Assembly: GCF_019232825.1 (NCBI RefSeq)
Contig: NZ_JAFAND010000068.1
Coordinates: forward strand, 1 to 45,249
Length of the DNA stretch: 45,249 nt
From: Paludibacterium sp.
GTDB lineage: Bacteria > Pseudomonadota > Gammaproteobacteria > Burkholderiales > Chromobacteriaceae
Reading direction: 5' to 3'
Shown: positions 33,939 to 43,525 of the stretch, in pieces
Layout of the letters: every line of letters starts with the position of its first letter
Numbering within the stretch: position 1 is the stretch's first letter
Made by a program: the position numbers and the translations under genes
Notes under the pieces: generated by a model
The model's database searches: none
Told to the model about the DNA's origin: nothing
Seen by the model: only the letters and a program-made list of their open reading frames with translations

Positions 33939-34577
33939 ATGCATTACGTCACCTTTCTGATCGACTTCATTCTGCACATCGACCAGCATTTGCCGCCGCT
34001 TGTCGCCGCCTACGGCCAGCTGATCTACCTGATCCTGTTCGCCATCATCTTCAGCGAAACCGGCCTGGTGGTCGCGCCGTTCCTGCCCGGCGACTCGCTG
34101 TTGTTCGTGGCCGGCACCTTGGCCGCCACCGGCAACATGAGCCTGGCCACGCTGATGGGCGCGCTGGCCGTGGCCGCCATTCTCGGCAACCAGGTCAATT
34201 ACCTGATCGGCCGTTTCTTCGGCCATAAGCTGTTCGCCAACCCGAATTCGAAAATCTTCCGTCGCGCCTATCTGGACCGCACACACGCGTTCTATCAGAA
34301 GCACGGCGGCAAGACGCTGATCTTCGCCCGCTTCATGCCGATCATCCGCACCTTCGCGCCGTTCGTGGCCGGCATCGGCGAAATGCCGCTCATCCGCTTC
34401 ACCGCGTTCAACGTCATCGGCAGCGCGCTGTGGGTCGGTCTGTTCTGCCTGGCGGGCTACCTGTTCGGTAACATCCCGATCATCCGCCACAACCTGGAAC
34501 TGCTGGTGCTCGGCATCATCGTGGTGTCGTTTCTGCCGGCCGTTATCGCCGCTTGGCGTCATCGCAAGGGGGCGTGA
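33939..34577 (+). CDS. DedA family (SNARE-associated) membrane protein
   Basis: 212 residues from ATG 33939. Conserved DedA features are [23 protein letters not shown], the G-N-x-x-x-Y-x-I-G-R segment, [20 protein letters not shown] and a C-terminal pair of membrane helices. The family flips or transports phospholipids such as undecaprenyl phosphate or phosphatidylethanolamine; the substrate here is not evident. It ends two bases before mutL, so it may be co-transcribed with it. Confidence 0.9.
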   Translation: MHYVTFLIDFILHIDQHLPPLVAAYGQLIYLILFAIIFSETGLVVAPFLPGDSLLFVAGTLAATGNMSLATLMGALAVAAILGNQVNYLIGRFFGHKLFANPNSKIFRRAYLDRTHAFYQKHGGKTLIFARFMPIIRTFAPFVAGIGEMPLIRFTAFNVIGSALWVGLFCLAGYLFGNIPIIRHNLELLVLGIIVVSFLPAVIAAWRHRKGA

Positions 34578-34579
34578 TC

Positions 34580-36418
34580 ATGCGGCCGATCCGCAGGCTG
34601 CCCGATCATCTGGTCAACCAGATCGCCGCCGGCGAGGTGGTGGAGCGTCCGGCCTCGGCGCTGAAGGAGTTGCTGGAAAATAGCCTGGATGCCGGCGCCG
34701 ACAAGATCGCCGTCGATCTGGCCCAAGGCGGCATCAAGCTGATCCGCGTCACCGACAACGGCGGCGGCATCGCCGCCGACGACCTGCCGCTGGCGCTCGA
34801 CCGCCACGCCACCAGCAAGATCGCCTCGCTCGACGACTTGGAGCAGGTCGACACCCTGGGGTTTCGCGGCGAAGGATTGGCCAGTATCGCCTCCGTGTCG
34901 CGTCTGACGCTGATCAGCCGACCACGCGACGCCGCGCACGCACACCAGATTCTGGCCATCGACGGCCGTCTGCACCCGGTCGAGCCGGCGGCGCACGCCC
35001 CCGGCACCAGCGTCGAGGCGGTCGATCTGTATTTCAACACCCCGGCGCGGCGCAAGTTTCTCAAGTCCGACAATACCGAGTACGCCCACTGCGCCGCGGT
35101 ATTCGAGCGCATCGCCCTGGCCCGTCCGGACGTGGAGTTCATCCTGCGTCACAACGGCAAGGTCGTCTGGCGCCTGCCGCAGCAAAGCCGCGCCGAGCGC
35201 GTGGCGGCGCTGTTGGGGCAAGACTTCATCCAGGCGTCGCTGCCGGTCGACAACGTGGCGGGCCCGCTGCAGCTCGCCGGGTTCATCGCCGACCCGACGT
35301 TTTCCAAAGCCAGCCGCGACGACCAGTACTTCTACGTCAACGGCCGCTTCGTGCGCGAGAAAACCGCGCAGCACGCGCTGCGCCAGGCCTACCGCGACGT
35401 GTTGCACCACGAGCGCTTTCCGGCCTACGTGCTGTTTTTGACCATCGATCCGGCCGCGGTCGACGTCAACGTGCATCCGACCAAGATCGAGGTGCGTTTC
35501 CGCGAATCGCAGGCGATCCACCAGTTTTTGTTCCACAGTCTGAACAAGACCTTGTCCGGCAGCGCCGGCAACCGCGCCGAGGCGCTGGCCGACGCCCCCG
35601 GGCAGACCGTTTCGGCGGCGGCGCCCGCCTTCGCCGCGCGGGCCGCCATGCCGCCGGCGCGCGGCCAAGTATACGTACAGCAGAGCATGCCGCTCTCGGT
35701 CGGCGCCGAGGCGCAAACGGTCTACCACAAACTGTTTGCCGGCGTGCGCGAGGAAGAGCGCGCGCTCGCGCCCGCCATCGACCTGGGTTCAACCGGCCTA
35801 TCGCAGCCGGCGTTGCCGCCGAGCGACGACGGCATTCCGCCGCTGGGCTTCGCGCTGGCGCAGCTGCACGGCGTCTACATCCTGTCGCAATGCCAGGATG
35901 GCTTGATCGTGGTCGACATGCACGCCGCGCACGAGCGCATCGTCTACGAGCAGCTGAAGAGCGCACTCGACCAGGAGGGCATCCCCACCCAGCCGCTGCT
36001 GCTGCCGGTTTCGTTCGGCGCCAGCGCGCAGGAAGTCGCCACGGTGGAAGAGCATAAGGAAGGCTTGATGCGTCTCGGCCTGGAGCTCGCCGCGCTGTCG
36101 CCGACGCAGATCGCCATTCGCGCCGTGCCGCTGTGGTTGAAGGACGGCAACGCGGTCGACCTGGCGCGCGCGGTGCTGGCCGACGTGCGCGAATTCGGCC
36201 TGACGCGCGTCATGACCGAACGGCGCAACGAGCTGCTGGCCACCATGGCCTGTCATGGCGCGGTCCGCGCCAACCGCCAGTTGACGCTGACCGAGATGAA
36301 CGCGCTGTTGCGCGACATGGAAGCCACCGAGCGCTCCGGCCAATGCAACCATGGCCGCCCGACCTGGTCGCGCCTGACGATGAAGCAACTCGACGAACTG
36401 TTCATGCGGGGCCAATAA
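34580..36418 (+). CDS. mutL: DNA mismatch repair protein MutL with endonuclease motif
   Basis: 612 residues from ATG 34580; AAGGGGG is seven bases upstream. The N-terminal GHKL ATPase shows NQIAAGEVVERPASALKELLENSLDAG, DNGGGI and TLGFRGEGLASI. The C-terminal domain carries DMHAAHERIVYE, which fits the D-x-H-A-x2-E-x4-E metal-binding endonuclease motif of MutL proteins in bacteria that lack MutH, including Neisseria. A Pro/Ala-rich linker of about 100 residues joins the domains. It is directly joined to miaA. Confidence 0.96.
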   Translation: MRPIRRLPDHLVNQIAAGEVVERPASALKELLENSLDAGADKIAVDLAQGGIKLIRVTDNGGGIAADDLPLALDRHATSKIASLDDLEQVDTLGFRGEGLASIASVSRLTLISRPRDAAHAHQILAIDGRLHPVEPAAHAPGTSVEAVDLYFNTPARRKFLKSDNTEYAHCAAVFERIALARPDVEFILRHNGKVVWRLPQQSRAERVAALLGQDFIQASLPVDNVAGPLQLAGFIADPTFSKASRDDQYFYVNGRFVREKTAQHALRQAYRDVLHHERFPAYVLFLTIDPAAVDVNVHPTKIEVRFRESQAIHQFLFHSLNKTLSGSAGNRAEALADAPGQTVSAAAPAFAARAAMPPARGQVYVQQSMPLSVGAEAQTVYHKLFAGVREEERALAPAIDLGSTGLSQPALPPSDDGIPPLGFALAQLHGVYILSQCQDGLIVVDMHAAHERIVYEQLKSALDQEGIPTQPLLLPVSFGASAQEVATVEEHKEGLMRLGLELAALSPTQIAIRAVPLWLKDGNAVDLARAVLADVREFGLTRVMTERRNELLATMACHGAVRANRQLTLTEMNALLRDMEATERSGQCNHGRPTWSRLTMKQLDELFMRGQ

Positions 36419-37393
36419 GTGAAGCCCATTGACGTGCTGTTGTTGATGGGACCGACCGCCAGCGGCAAGACCGCGCTGGCGCTTGAGCTCGCGCGCCATT
36501 TCCCGATCGAGATCGTCAGCGTCGACTCGGCGCTGGTGTATCGCGGCATGGATATCGGCACCGCCAAACCGAGCGCGGCGGAGCAGGCCGCCTGCCCGCA
36601 CCATCTGATCGACATCATCGACCCGCTCGACAGCTACTCCGCCGCGCAATTTCGCGCCGACGCCGAACGGCTGATCGACGAGATTCATGCCCGCGGCAAC
36701 ATTCCGCTGTTGGCCGGCGGCACCATGTTGTACTACAAGGCACTGCTGGAAGGCTTGTCCGAACTGCCGCAAGCCGACCCGGCCCTGCGCGCCCAATTGG
36801 ATCAGGAGGCCGCCCTTCAGGGCTGGCCGGCGCTGCATGCCCGCCTGGCACGACTCGATCCGGTAACCGCCGCGCGGCTACAGCCGAACGATGCGCAGCG
36901 TATTCAACGCGCGCTGGAGGTCTGCCTCATCGCCGGACGGCCGATGTCCGAGCTGTTCCAGGACAAGGCGGTGCCCGAGCGCCGCTGGCGCTCGCTCAAC
37001 CTGGCCCTGGCGCCGGCCGAGCGGCGCTGGCTGCACGAGCGCATCGCGCTGCGCTTCCGCCAGATGCTGGATGCCGGTTTTCTCGACGAGGTCACGGCGC
37101 TGCGCCGCCAATACCCCGCGCTCACGCCAGGACTGCCGTCGATGCGCTGCGTCGGCTACCGCCAAGCCTGGGAATACCTCGACGGCGGCTGCGGCTACGA
37201 CGAGATGATCGAACGCGGCATCGCCGCCACGCGCCAGCTATGCAAGCGCCAGCTCACGTGGATGCGCTCGCTCGACGTACTGCCGCTCAACGCGCAGGAG
37301 CCGGACGCCGGTCGGCGCGCGCGCGCGCTGTGCGAGGCGTTTCTTACCGACCAGACGCTCCCCGCCGGCCTGCTCTACGACGGCCAATACTGA
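36419..37393 (+). CDS. miaA: tRNA dimethylallyltransferase
   Basis: 324 residues from a GTG start that follows the mutL stop with no gap. P-loop GPTASGKT at residues 11-18, [17 protein letters not shown] and a C-terminal W-(M)-R-tRNA-binding part ([10 protein letters not shown]) are typical. It transfers dimethylallyl to A37 of UNN-reading tRNAs. Coupling mutL-miaA is common; hfq, often next in gamma- and betaproteobacteria, is absent here. Confidence 0.97.
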   Translation: MKPIDVLLLMGPTASGKTALALELARHFPIEIVSVDSALVYRGMDIGTAKPSAAEQAACPHHLIDIIDPLDSYSAAQFRADAERLIDEIHARGNIPLLAGGTMLYYKALLEGLSELPQADPALRAQLDQEAALQGWPALHARLARLDPVTAARLQPNDAQRIQRALEVCLIAGRPMSELFQDKAVPERRWRSLNLALAPAERRWLHERIALRFRQMLDAGFLDEVTALRRQYPALTPGLPSMRCVGYRQAWEYLDGGCGYDEMIERGIAATRQLCKRQLTWMRSLDVLPLNAQEPDAGRRARALCEAFLTDQTLPAGLLYDGQY

Positions 37394-37428
37394 CCCAACT
37401 GCCGCGCGGCCTTGCCGCGACCGCCGAA

Positions 37429-37468
37429 CCCTCCTTATGCTCCCTCGCTACTTTGAGCGTAAGGAGGG
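37429..37468 (+). promoter_or_regulatory. Hairpin that buries the ribosome-binding site of the next gene
   Basis: CCCTCCTTA (37429-37437) pairs with TAAGGAGGG (37460-37468), and GCTC (37439-37442) with GAGC (37455-37458), leaving one T/G position and a 12-base loop. The right arm is the Shine-Dalgarno AAGGAGG of the gene starting at 37479. No T run follows, so it is not a terminator. Confidence 0.75.
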
Positions 37469-37478
37469 TGCCATCACG

Positions 37479-37706
37479 ATGTTAACTTTCGATACAAAAC
37501 GGTTCGTCAATCGGCTGAAGTCCGGCGGCGTGCCCACCAAACAAGCCCAGGCCGAGGCAAGCGCCCTGGCGGAGGTCCTTGGGCGGGTCGAGTACGAGAT
37601 GAGAGGACTGAGGCGTCAGATGCGCGTCTTGCGCGGAATCATCGGCGTGCTGGCGGCGGGATTCGCCGCGCTGCTTCTCAAGGTGTTTGCCCTGCCCCTC
37701 TTCTAG
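37479..37706 (+). CDS. Small coiled-coil membrane protein (DUF1640-like)
   Basis: 75 residues from ATG 37479 (MLTFDTKRFVNRL). The N-terminal half is a helical, charged coil (KQAQAEASALAEVLGRVEYEMRGLRRQMRVL) and the C-terminus is one membrane helix (IIGVLAAGFAALLLKVFAL). FDT-x-x-F-V-x-x-L-x-x-x-G-h-x-x-x-Q-A is the start of DUF1640/CCDC90-type proteins. Function unknown. The Shine-Dalgarno lies 11 bases upstream inside a stable hairpin; an in-frame ATG at 37437 lies in the hairpin's left arm. Confidence 0.7.
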   Translation: MLTFDTKRFVNRLKSGGVPTKQAQAEASALAEVLGRVEYEMRGLRRQMRVLRGIIGVLAAGFAALLLKVFALPLF

Positions 37707-37856
37707 CCGGCCATGACGACGGCAACTCCCTTCAACGCGCTAACGAAATACTTGTTCATTAATTGATGCAAATCGCCCATGGTTTGCCATCACATGCCCA
37801 GGGACAATGCGGAGCCGAGATGGCGCTGTCCCCCAAGCAATGGAGTTGTGCGTTAT

Positions 37857-40475
37857 ATGTCTGAGCCAGAAAACCAAGCGGAAACCCCCTTTGCACGCGG
37901 CATACTGAGACTGCGGCAGGGTCTGCCCGAACTGGCACTGCATGATCTGGCGACGGCAAGCGCGGCAGCGCCCAACGAAGAGTGCTGCCGGCTGGCCTGG
38001 ATCGAAGCGCTGGCACAATCGGGGGCTCAAGCAACGGCCCTTGACTGGCTGTCGGCCAATCCAGGGCATGGCATGCGCGCGCTCTTGACCGACCATTTCC
38101 GCCGAGCCGGCCAATTCAATCCACCTCGTACGCGGCCCACGCGCGCCGCGCCGCCTAGCGCGGCATTGCTGCGCCGATGCGACCAACTTCTGGCCCGATA
38201 CAACGCCAACGGCGACCACACGCTGCTGCCGGACACCCTCGCTTTATGCCAGGCGCACCCGCGCGACGTGTTCGGTTGGAAGTTGCTCGGCGCGCTATGC
38301 TTGCGCCTAGGCCTGCGTCACTGTGCCCAAGTAGCCATGCAGCAAGCATTGGCCACGCAGGAGAACGACCCGGAACCCTGGAACAACCTCGGCAACCTGT
38401 TCCGCCAGACCGACCGGCTAGCGGAAGCGCGGCAATGCCTGACGCGGGCGCTGCAGTTGCGGCCGGAGGCGGCAAGCATCCATTTGAATCTCGGCAGCGT
38501 GCTCAACAGCATGGATTCACTGGACGATGCCGAGGCATGTTTTCGGCAGGCACTACGCCTGCGGCCTCAGTCGCCGGAGGCACAGAATAATCTAAGCAAT
38601 ACCCTGCGCCGCCAGGAACGGCACGAAGAGGCCGCCCTGCTGCTGGAGCAATTGCTGGCAAGCCATCCCCACTTCGCGCTGGGATGGAACAATCTAGGCT
38701 GCGTGCTGCGCGATCAAGGCCGGCTCCCCGAGGCAGTGGCGGCATTGCAACGCGCGCGCGCCCTGGCGCCGGAAGAAGCCAGCATCGCCCTCAACCTGGT
38801 CGCCACTCAACTCAACCTGGGCGAGTTCGAACAGGCGGAACCGGTCCTGACGGAGACTCTGTCGCGCTGGCCGCTCGATGTGCAGGCCTGCCGGTTGCAT
38901 GCCTGGCTGATGTGCCAAACCGCACGAGAACAGCACGCGTTCGTATCCTATGCGCGCGCGTTGGCGCTGGCGCCTGGCCGGTATCCGCTCCTACTGGATC
39001 TGGGCTCGCAACTCCTGGATCTGGCCCGGCCGGCCGAGGCGGAAAACATCCTGCGCCAAGCGTTGGCGCAGCGGCCGGACGATGTCGTGGCGCTCAATTT
39101 GCTGTCGAGGGCGCTGCGCATGCAGGAACGCACCGAGGAGGCCGAGGCCCCGCTACGGCAAGCGCTGGCGTTGCAACCGCAGGATGGCGAAACGCTGGCC
39201 AACCTCGGCATCGTACGGGCCGATTTGAACGACCCCGCACAGGCGGAGAGCTACTTGCGTCAGGCGATCTCGACGAGCCCTGCGGCGGCCCACTATCACG
39301 TGTATCTCGCGGATTTTCAGATGATGCAGGGGCAGCGCGCGCAGGCGGAAGCGAGCGTCGATCGCGCCTTGGCGCTGGCGCCCGACTCGCCGCAAATACT
39401 GTCCTCTATCATGATCATGCTGTCGCTCAGCGCGAACGACCCCCGTTTGGCCAGCGTCGAGACACTGTACGCGCAACGGGCCCGCTGGGCGTTGCCGGTA
39501 CGGGCCAGATTCAGTTTGGCGTTGGGAAAAGCGCGGGAAATCGGCGGCGACGCGGCGGCGGCTTTCGCCGCCTATGCCGAGGGTAATGCCCTCTTGGCGC
39601 GGCTGCAGCCATTCGATGCGCAACAGGATCAGCAGTTGTTCGACACCATCGCCCGCTTTTACGACGAAGCGCTGTTCGCCAAATGGGCGAGCGCGTTGGC
39701 GGCGCAAGCGGATAGCAAACGGGTGCCGGTATTCATCGTCGGCATGCCGCGCTCCGGCTCCACCTTGGTCGAGCAGATCCTGGCCGCCCACCCCGGCATG
39801 TATGGCGCGGGCGAGAGCCTGCTGATGAACCCGATCGCGGCGCAGGCATCCGAGTTATTGCACGCCTCGCCCACCGACTCTGCCTGCCTCGAATCGCTGC
39901 ACACCTTAAGCCAGGACTATCTGCGGCGTTTGTGGCGCCTAGCGCCGGACGCACCGCTGATCAGCGACAAGATGCCGGAGAATTTTTTCCACCTCGGTCT
40001 GATTGCCTTGCTGTGGCCGCAGGCACGCATCATCCATTGCGAGCGCTCGCCGCTGGATACCTGCTTCTCCTGCTTTACGACGCCGTTCCGCGTCGGCCAT
40101 GGCTACAGCACCGATCAAACGGCGCTGGCCGGCCGCTATCTACGCTACCGGCAATTGATGCGTCACTGGGAACACGTGCTGCCACCGGGGCGAATGTTGA
40201 CGGTGCGCTATGAAACGCTACTGGAAGCCCCCCAAGCCGAGATCGGCCGCATGCTGGATTTCCTCGGGCTGCCCTGGCACGACGACTGCCTACGTTTTCA
40301 TCAGGTGCCGCGCCTGGTGCTCACCGCGAGTCAGAACCAGGTGCGGCGGCCGTTGTATCGCAGCTCGGTGGGCCGCTGGCGGCCATTCGCGCCTTGGCTT
40401 GAGCCCATGCGGACGCTCTTGGCCGAGCAGGAAGCGGCTTGGACCACAAGCGTCAGCGCGCCGCCACCAGCTTGA
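37857..40475 (+). CDS. TPR-repeat sulfotransferase
   Basis: 872 residues from ATG 37857. Residues ~40-600 are tandem TPR repeats (many A-x-x-x-x-x-x-A-L-x-x-x-P units such as WNNLGNLFRQTDRLAEARQ). The C-terminal ~260 residues are a sulfotransferase: the PAPS 5'-phosphosulfate loop is VGMPRSGSTLVEQIL (near residue 630) and the 3'-phosphate site RSPLDTCFSC (near residue 729). Such fused proteins sulfate proteins or cell-surface sugars; the substrate is unknown. It has no signal peptide. The 3' end overlaps the convergent RidA gene by 23 bases. Confidence 0.85.
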   Translation: MSEPENQAETPFARGILRLRQGLPELALHDLATASAAAPNEECCRLAWIEALAQSGAQATALDWLSANPGHGMRALLTDHFRRAGQFNPPRTRPTRAAPPSAALLRRCDQLLARYNANGDHTLLPDTLALCQAHPRDVFGWKLLGALCLRLGLRHCAQVAMQQALATQENDPEPWNNLGNLFRQTDRLAEARQCLTRALQLRPEAASIHLNLGSVLNSMDSLDDAEACFRQALRLRPQSPEAQNNLSNTLRRQERHEEAALLLEQLLASHPHFALGWNNLGCVLRDQGRLPEAVAALQRARALAPEEASIALNLVATQLNLGEFEQAEPVLTETLSRWPLDVQACRLHAWLMCQTAREQHAFVSYARALALAPGRYPLLLDLGSQLLDLARPAEAENILRQALAQRPDDVVALNLLSRALRMQERTEEAEAPLRQALALQPQDGETLANLGIVRADLNDPAQAESYLRQAISTSPAAAHYHVYLADFQMMQGQRAQAEASVDRALALAPDSPQILSSIMIMLSLSANDPRLASVETLYAQRARWALPVRARFSLALGKAREIGGDAAAAFAAYAEGNALLARLQPFDAQQDQQLFDTIARFYDEALFAKWASALAAQADSKRVPVFIVGMPRSGSTLVEQILAAHPGMYGAGESLLMNPIAAQASELLHASPTDSACLESLHTLSQDYLRRLWRLAPDAPLISDKMPENFFHLGLIALLWPQARIIHCERSPLDTCFSCFTTPFRVGHGYSTDQTALAGRYLRYRQLMRHWEHVLPPGRMLTVRYETLLEAPQAEIGRMLDFLGLPWHDDCLRFHQVPRLVLTASQNQVRRPLYRSSVGRWRPFAPWLEPMRTLLAEQEAAWTTSVSAPPPA

Positions 40476-40800
40476 TTTCCACTTTCCACGCCGGATCGGC
40501 CAGCTTGGCCTGCACGGTGGCGCGCGACGGCGTTTGGCCGGCGAGCACCCAGGCATCCCAAGCGGCATTCATGGCGCCGTAATCGGCCAGGTCGGCCAAA
40601 AAGATCGTGGCATCGACGATCTTGCTCTTGTCGCTGCCAAGCTCCGCCAATAGCGCATCGATCTGCGCCAGCACGTCGGCGGTCTGCGCCGTGGCGTCGA
40701 CGCTGGTGTCGCGCGGCACTTGCCCGGCCAGAAAAATCAGCCCATTGGTCACAACAGCCTCGGACAGGCGGGGACCCGGTTGATGGCGGTAAATCGTCAC
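40453..40800 (-). CDS. RidA / YjgF family enamine/imine deaminase
   Basis: 115 residues, standard size. GLIFLAGQVPRDTS, the strand ATIFLADLADYGAMNAAW and PSRATVQAKLA with the active-site Arg, then KVEIKLVA, define the family. RidA clears reactive enamines such as 2-aminoacrylate, which arise from PLP enzymes. That suits its neighbour, a PLP-dependent cystathionine enzyme in the same direction. Confidence 0.93.
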   Translation of the reverse strand: MTIYRHQPGPRLSEAVVTNGLIFLAGQVPRDTSVDATAQTADVLAQIDALLAELGSDKSKIVDATIFLADLADYGAMNAAWDAWVLAGQTPSRATVQAKLADPAWKVEIKLVAAR

Positions 40801-40845
40801 GCTTCGCTCCTAAGTCAAAGAGATTGCCGGTTCATTCTAACGTCA

Positions 40846-42018
40846 TTACGCCGACGCGGTACTCGCCAAACCCGCCGCCAAATCGCGGCGCAGATCCTCC
40901 AACCCTTCGACGCCGACCGACAACCGCAACAGGTTATCGGTCAAACCGATCTTTTGCCGATGTTCGACCGGCACCGCCGCGTGCGTCATGGTCGCCGGAT
41001 GGCACACCAAGCTCTCCACACCCCCCAGGCTTTCAGCCAGCGTGAACAACTTGAGCGGTTGCAGAAAACGGCGCACCGCCGCCTCGCCGCCCTTGAGGTA
41101 GAACGACACCACGCCGCCGAAGCCCTGCATCTGACGGCGCGCCAGTTCATACTGCGGATGGCTTTCCAGCCCGGCGTACAGCACGCCCTCCACCATCGGC
41201 TGCGTTTCCAGCCAGCGCGCCAAGGCCAGCGCGTTGGCGTTGTGCCGCTCCATGCGCATGGCCAGCGTGCGCAAGCCGCGCGTCACCAGGAAGCTGGGGA
41301 ACGGATCGAGCACCGCCCCGGCGGCGTTGTGCAGAAACGCCAGTTTTTCCGCGAGTTCGGGCCGGTCCTTGCCGACCACCGCGACGCCGGCCACCACGTC
41401 GGAGTGGCCGTTCAAATATTTGGTGGCCGAATGCACGACGATGTCGAAGCCATGATCCAGCGGCCGCTGCACCACCGGCGAGGCGAAGGTGTTGTCGACC
41501 ACCGATAGGATGCCGCGCTCGCGCGCGAGCTTGCCCACCGCGGCCAGATCGACCAGCTTATTGAGCGGATTGGAGGGCGTTTCCACCCAAAGCAGCCGCG
41601 TCTCGGGCTTGATCGCCGCGGCCAAGGCAGCCAAGTCATCGGCCGGCACATAGCTGACCGACAGATTGGCGCTGACGCCACGCACCCGCTCGAATAGGCG
41701 GAAGGTACCGCCGTACAAGTCGTCGACGGCGACGATGTGGCTGCCGGCCGGCAGCAGGTCGAGCACCGTGGCGATCGCCGCGAGTCCAGAGGCAAAGGCG
41801 TAACCCTGCGCGCCGCCTTCCAGCTCGGCCACCGCGCGTTCCAGCAGTTGGCGCGTCGGGTTTTGCGAGCGGGAGTATTCGTAGCCGGTATGCTCGCCCG
41901 GTCCATATTGGCGATATGTCGAGGTGGCGTAGATGGGCGGCACCACCGCGCCGTACGGATCGGCGAACGGGTCGGCCAGCAGCCCGGCGGTCACGGACAG
42001 CGTATGAAAGTCGGTCAT
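40846..42018 (-). CDS. Cystathionine gamma-synthase / lyase family PLP enzyme
   Basis: 390 residues. The fold type I Cys/Met-metabolism PLP family is clear: PPIYATSTYRQYGPGEHTGYEYSRSQNPTR, ASGLAAIATVLDLL, VETPSNPLNKLVD, VVDNTFASPV and the PLP lysine (about residue 199) in HSATKYLNGHSDVVAG. LAESLGGVESLVCHPATMTH is near the C-terminus. The family contains MetB, CGL and MetC-like enzymes; CGS/CGL is favoured by overall similarity, but the reaction direction is not fixed by the sequence. Confidence 0.93.
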   Translation of the reverse strand: MTDFHTLSVTAGLLADPFADPYGAVVPPIYATSTYRQYGPGEHTGYEYSRSQNPTRQLLERAVAELEGGAQGYAFASGLAAIATVLDLLPAGSHIVAVDDLYGGTFRLFERVRGVSANLSVSYVPADDLAALAAAIKPETRLLWVETPSNPLNKLVDLAAVGKLARERGILSVVDNTFASPVVQRPLDHGFDIVVHSATKYLNGHSDVVAGVAVVGKDRPELAEKLAFLHNAAGAVLDPFPSFLVTRGLRTLAMRMERHNANALALARWLETQPMVEGVLYAGLESHPQYELARRQMQGFGGVVSFYLKGGEAAVRRFLQPLKLFTLAESLGGVESLVCHPATMTHAAVPVEHRQKIGLTDNLLRLSVGVEGLEDLRRDLAAGLASTASA

Positions 42019-42093
42019 GGCATTTCCTTTGTGCGATTTTCTTCGAATGGAAACAATATAACCGACAGGAATGTAACCTGTAAAACTAAGAAC

Positions 42094-42118
42094 AAAAAGG
42101 CCAGTGCAAGCACTGGCC
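42094..42118 (-). terminator. Terminator after the desaturase gene
   Basis: Read leftward: 9-bp stem GGCCAGTGC/GCACTGGCC with a 2-base loop, then TTTTT. Confidence 0.85.
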
Positions 42119-42141
42119 CGGGAGCGGATTGACAGCCGCGC

Positions 42142-43332
42142 TTAGGCGACGGCCACGCGGCGCAGATCGATGGCGAAACGCTCCAACGCGGCAATACCGC
42201 TCGACTCGGCGCGAACGCACCAGTCATGCAGCTCCTGCAGCAGCTGTTCGCGCGTCAAATTGGAACGCAGCCAAACGCGGCTCAGCTCCTGGCGCATCGC
42301 ATACACCTTGGCCACCAGCGGGCTGTTTGCCAGCAATTGCTCCAATTCGACACGCTCGGCCGCCGAGGTCTGCTGCGACTCCTGCTTCAGCCAGCGCTTG
42401 AACTTGGCCGGCAAATCCGGCGCGTGGACCTCCGGCAAGGCGCCGCGCACGCGCGCCAATTCATCTTGGCAGGCATGGGCCAGGTCGCGGGCAAAGCGCG
42501 CGGCCAGCGCATAACGGTTGGCCACGATCGCTTGCAAGCGCTCGGCATCGATGTTGAGCGTCGCGCCGGCGCATTGCAGCTTCGGCGCCACTTTGCGCAC
42601 GCGCGCGAGACCCAGCATCGACAGGATGCGGATGTACATCCAGCCGATGTCGAACTCGAACCACTTATAGGACAGCTTGGCCGAGGCGCCGAAGGTATGG
42701 TGGTTGTTGTGCAGTTCCTCGCCGCCGATCAGGATGCCCCACGGCACGATATTGGTCGACGCGTCGTCGCACTCGAAATTGCGATAGCCCCAGTAATGGC
42801 CAACGCCATTGATCACCCCGGCGGCGAAGAGCGGAATCCAGATCATCTGCACGCCCCAGATCAACAGGCCGGGCAGACCGAACAGCACCAGGTCGATGGC
42901 CAGCATCAGCAGGATGCCCTTGCCGTTGTGCGCGGCGTAGAGCTTGCGCTCGATCCAATCGTCCGGCGTGGCGTGGCCGAATTTTTCGATATCATCGCGG
43001 TTGGCGCAGGCGTCGCGGTACAGCCAGGTGCCTTTGAACAGCACGGTCCAGATGCCGCGCACCTGCGGGCTATGCGGGTCGTCGCCGCTCTCGCAGCGCG
43101 CGTGGTGCTTGCGGTGCACGGCGGCCCATTCCTTGGTGACCATGCCGGTGGTCAGCCACAGCCAGAAACGGAAAAAATGGCTGATAAGCGGATGCAAATC
43201 GAGCGCGCGGTGCGCCTGATGGCGATGCAGGAAAATCGTCACCGAAGCGATGGTGACATGCGTCAAAGCCAGGGCGGCGAGCACGTAGCCCCACCATGGC
43301 AGGTCGGTTAGACCATGAAAGAATACGGCCAT
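42142..43332 (-). CDS. Acyl-CoA / fatty-acid delta-9-type desaturase
   Basis: 396 residues from ATG 43332 (MAVFFHGLTDLPWWGYV); a longer in-frame start at 43479 would add residues of poor quality and cross the promoter. Three histidine boxes are visible: H36-R-H38-Q-A-H41, H73-R-K-H76-H77 and H-N-N-H-H near residue 210. Several membrane helices surround them. It would introduce a double bond into fatty acyl chains using a di-iron centre. The ~150-residue C-terminus is helical and less common. Confidence 0.9.
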   Translation of the reverse strand: MAVFFHGLTDLPWWGYVLAALALTHVTIASVTIFLHRHQAHRALDLHPLISHFFRFWLWLTTGMVTKEWAAVHRKHHARCESGDDPHSPQVRGIWTVLFKGTWLYRDACANRDDIEKFGHATPDDWIERKLYAAHNGKGILLMLAIDLVLFGLPGLLIWGVQMIWIPLFAAGVINGVGHYWGYRNFECDDASTNIVPWGILIGGEELHNNHHTFGASAKLSYKWFEFDIGWMYIRILSMLGLARVRKVAPKLQCAGATLNIDAERLQAIVANRYALAARFARDLAHACQDELARVRGALPEVHAPDLPAKFKRWLKQESQQTSAAERVELEQLLANSPLVAKVYAMRQELSRVWLRSNLTREQLLQELHDWCVRAESSGIAALERFAIDLRRVAVA

Positions 43333-43413
43333 GCTTGTCTGGTTCCTCGGACTGGAGTGAAATGGACAAATTGAAGTTAGCAGCGAATGATTTTTATTTA
43401 GCGTTATCGGCGC

Positions 43414-43442
43414 AGTATAAAAGAAACCTCGTGTTTTGTCAG
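43414..43442 (-). promoter_or_regulatory. Promoter of the desaturase gene
   Basis: Read leftward: -35 CTGACA (43442-43437), 17-base spacer, -10 TATACT (43419-43414). The ATG follows about 80 bases later. It supports the start at 43332. Confidence 0.6.
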
Positions 43443-43525
43443 AAGCTTGAACAAGCGGGTTCATTGCAGCGGCGCACATGGTGTACCATTAGCCCCTGGT
43501 TCCCATTTACTTCAGAAAAGATCCT

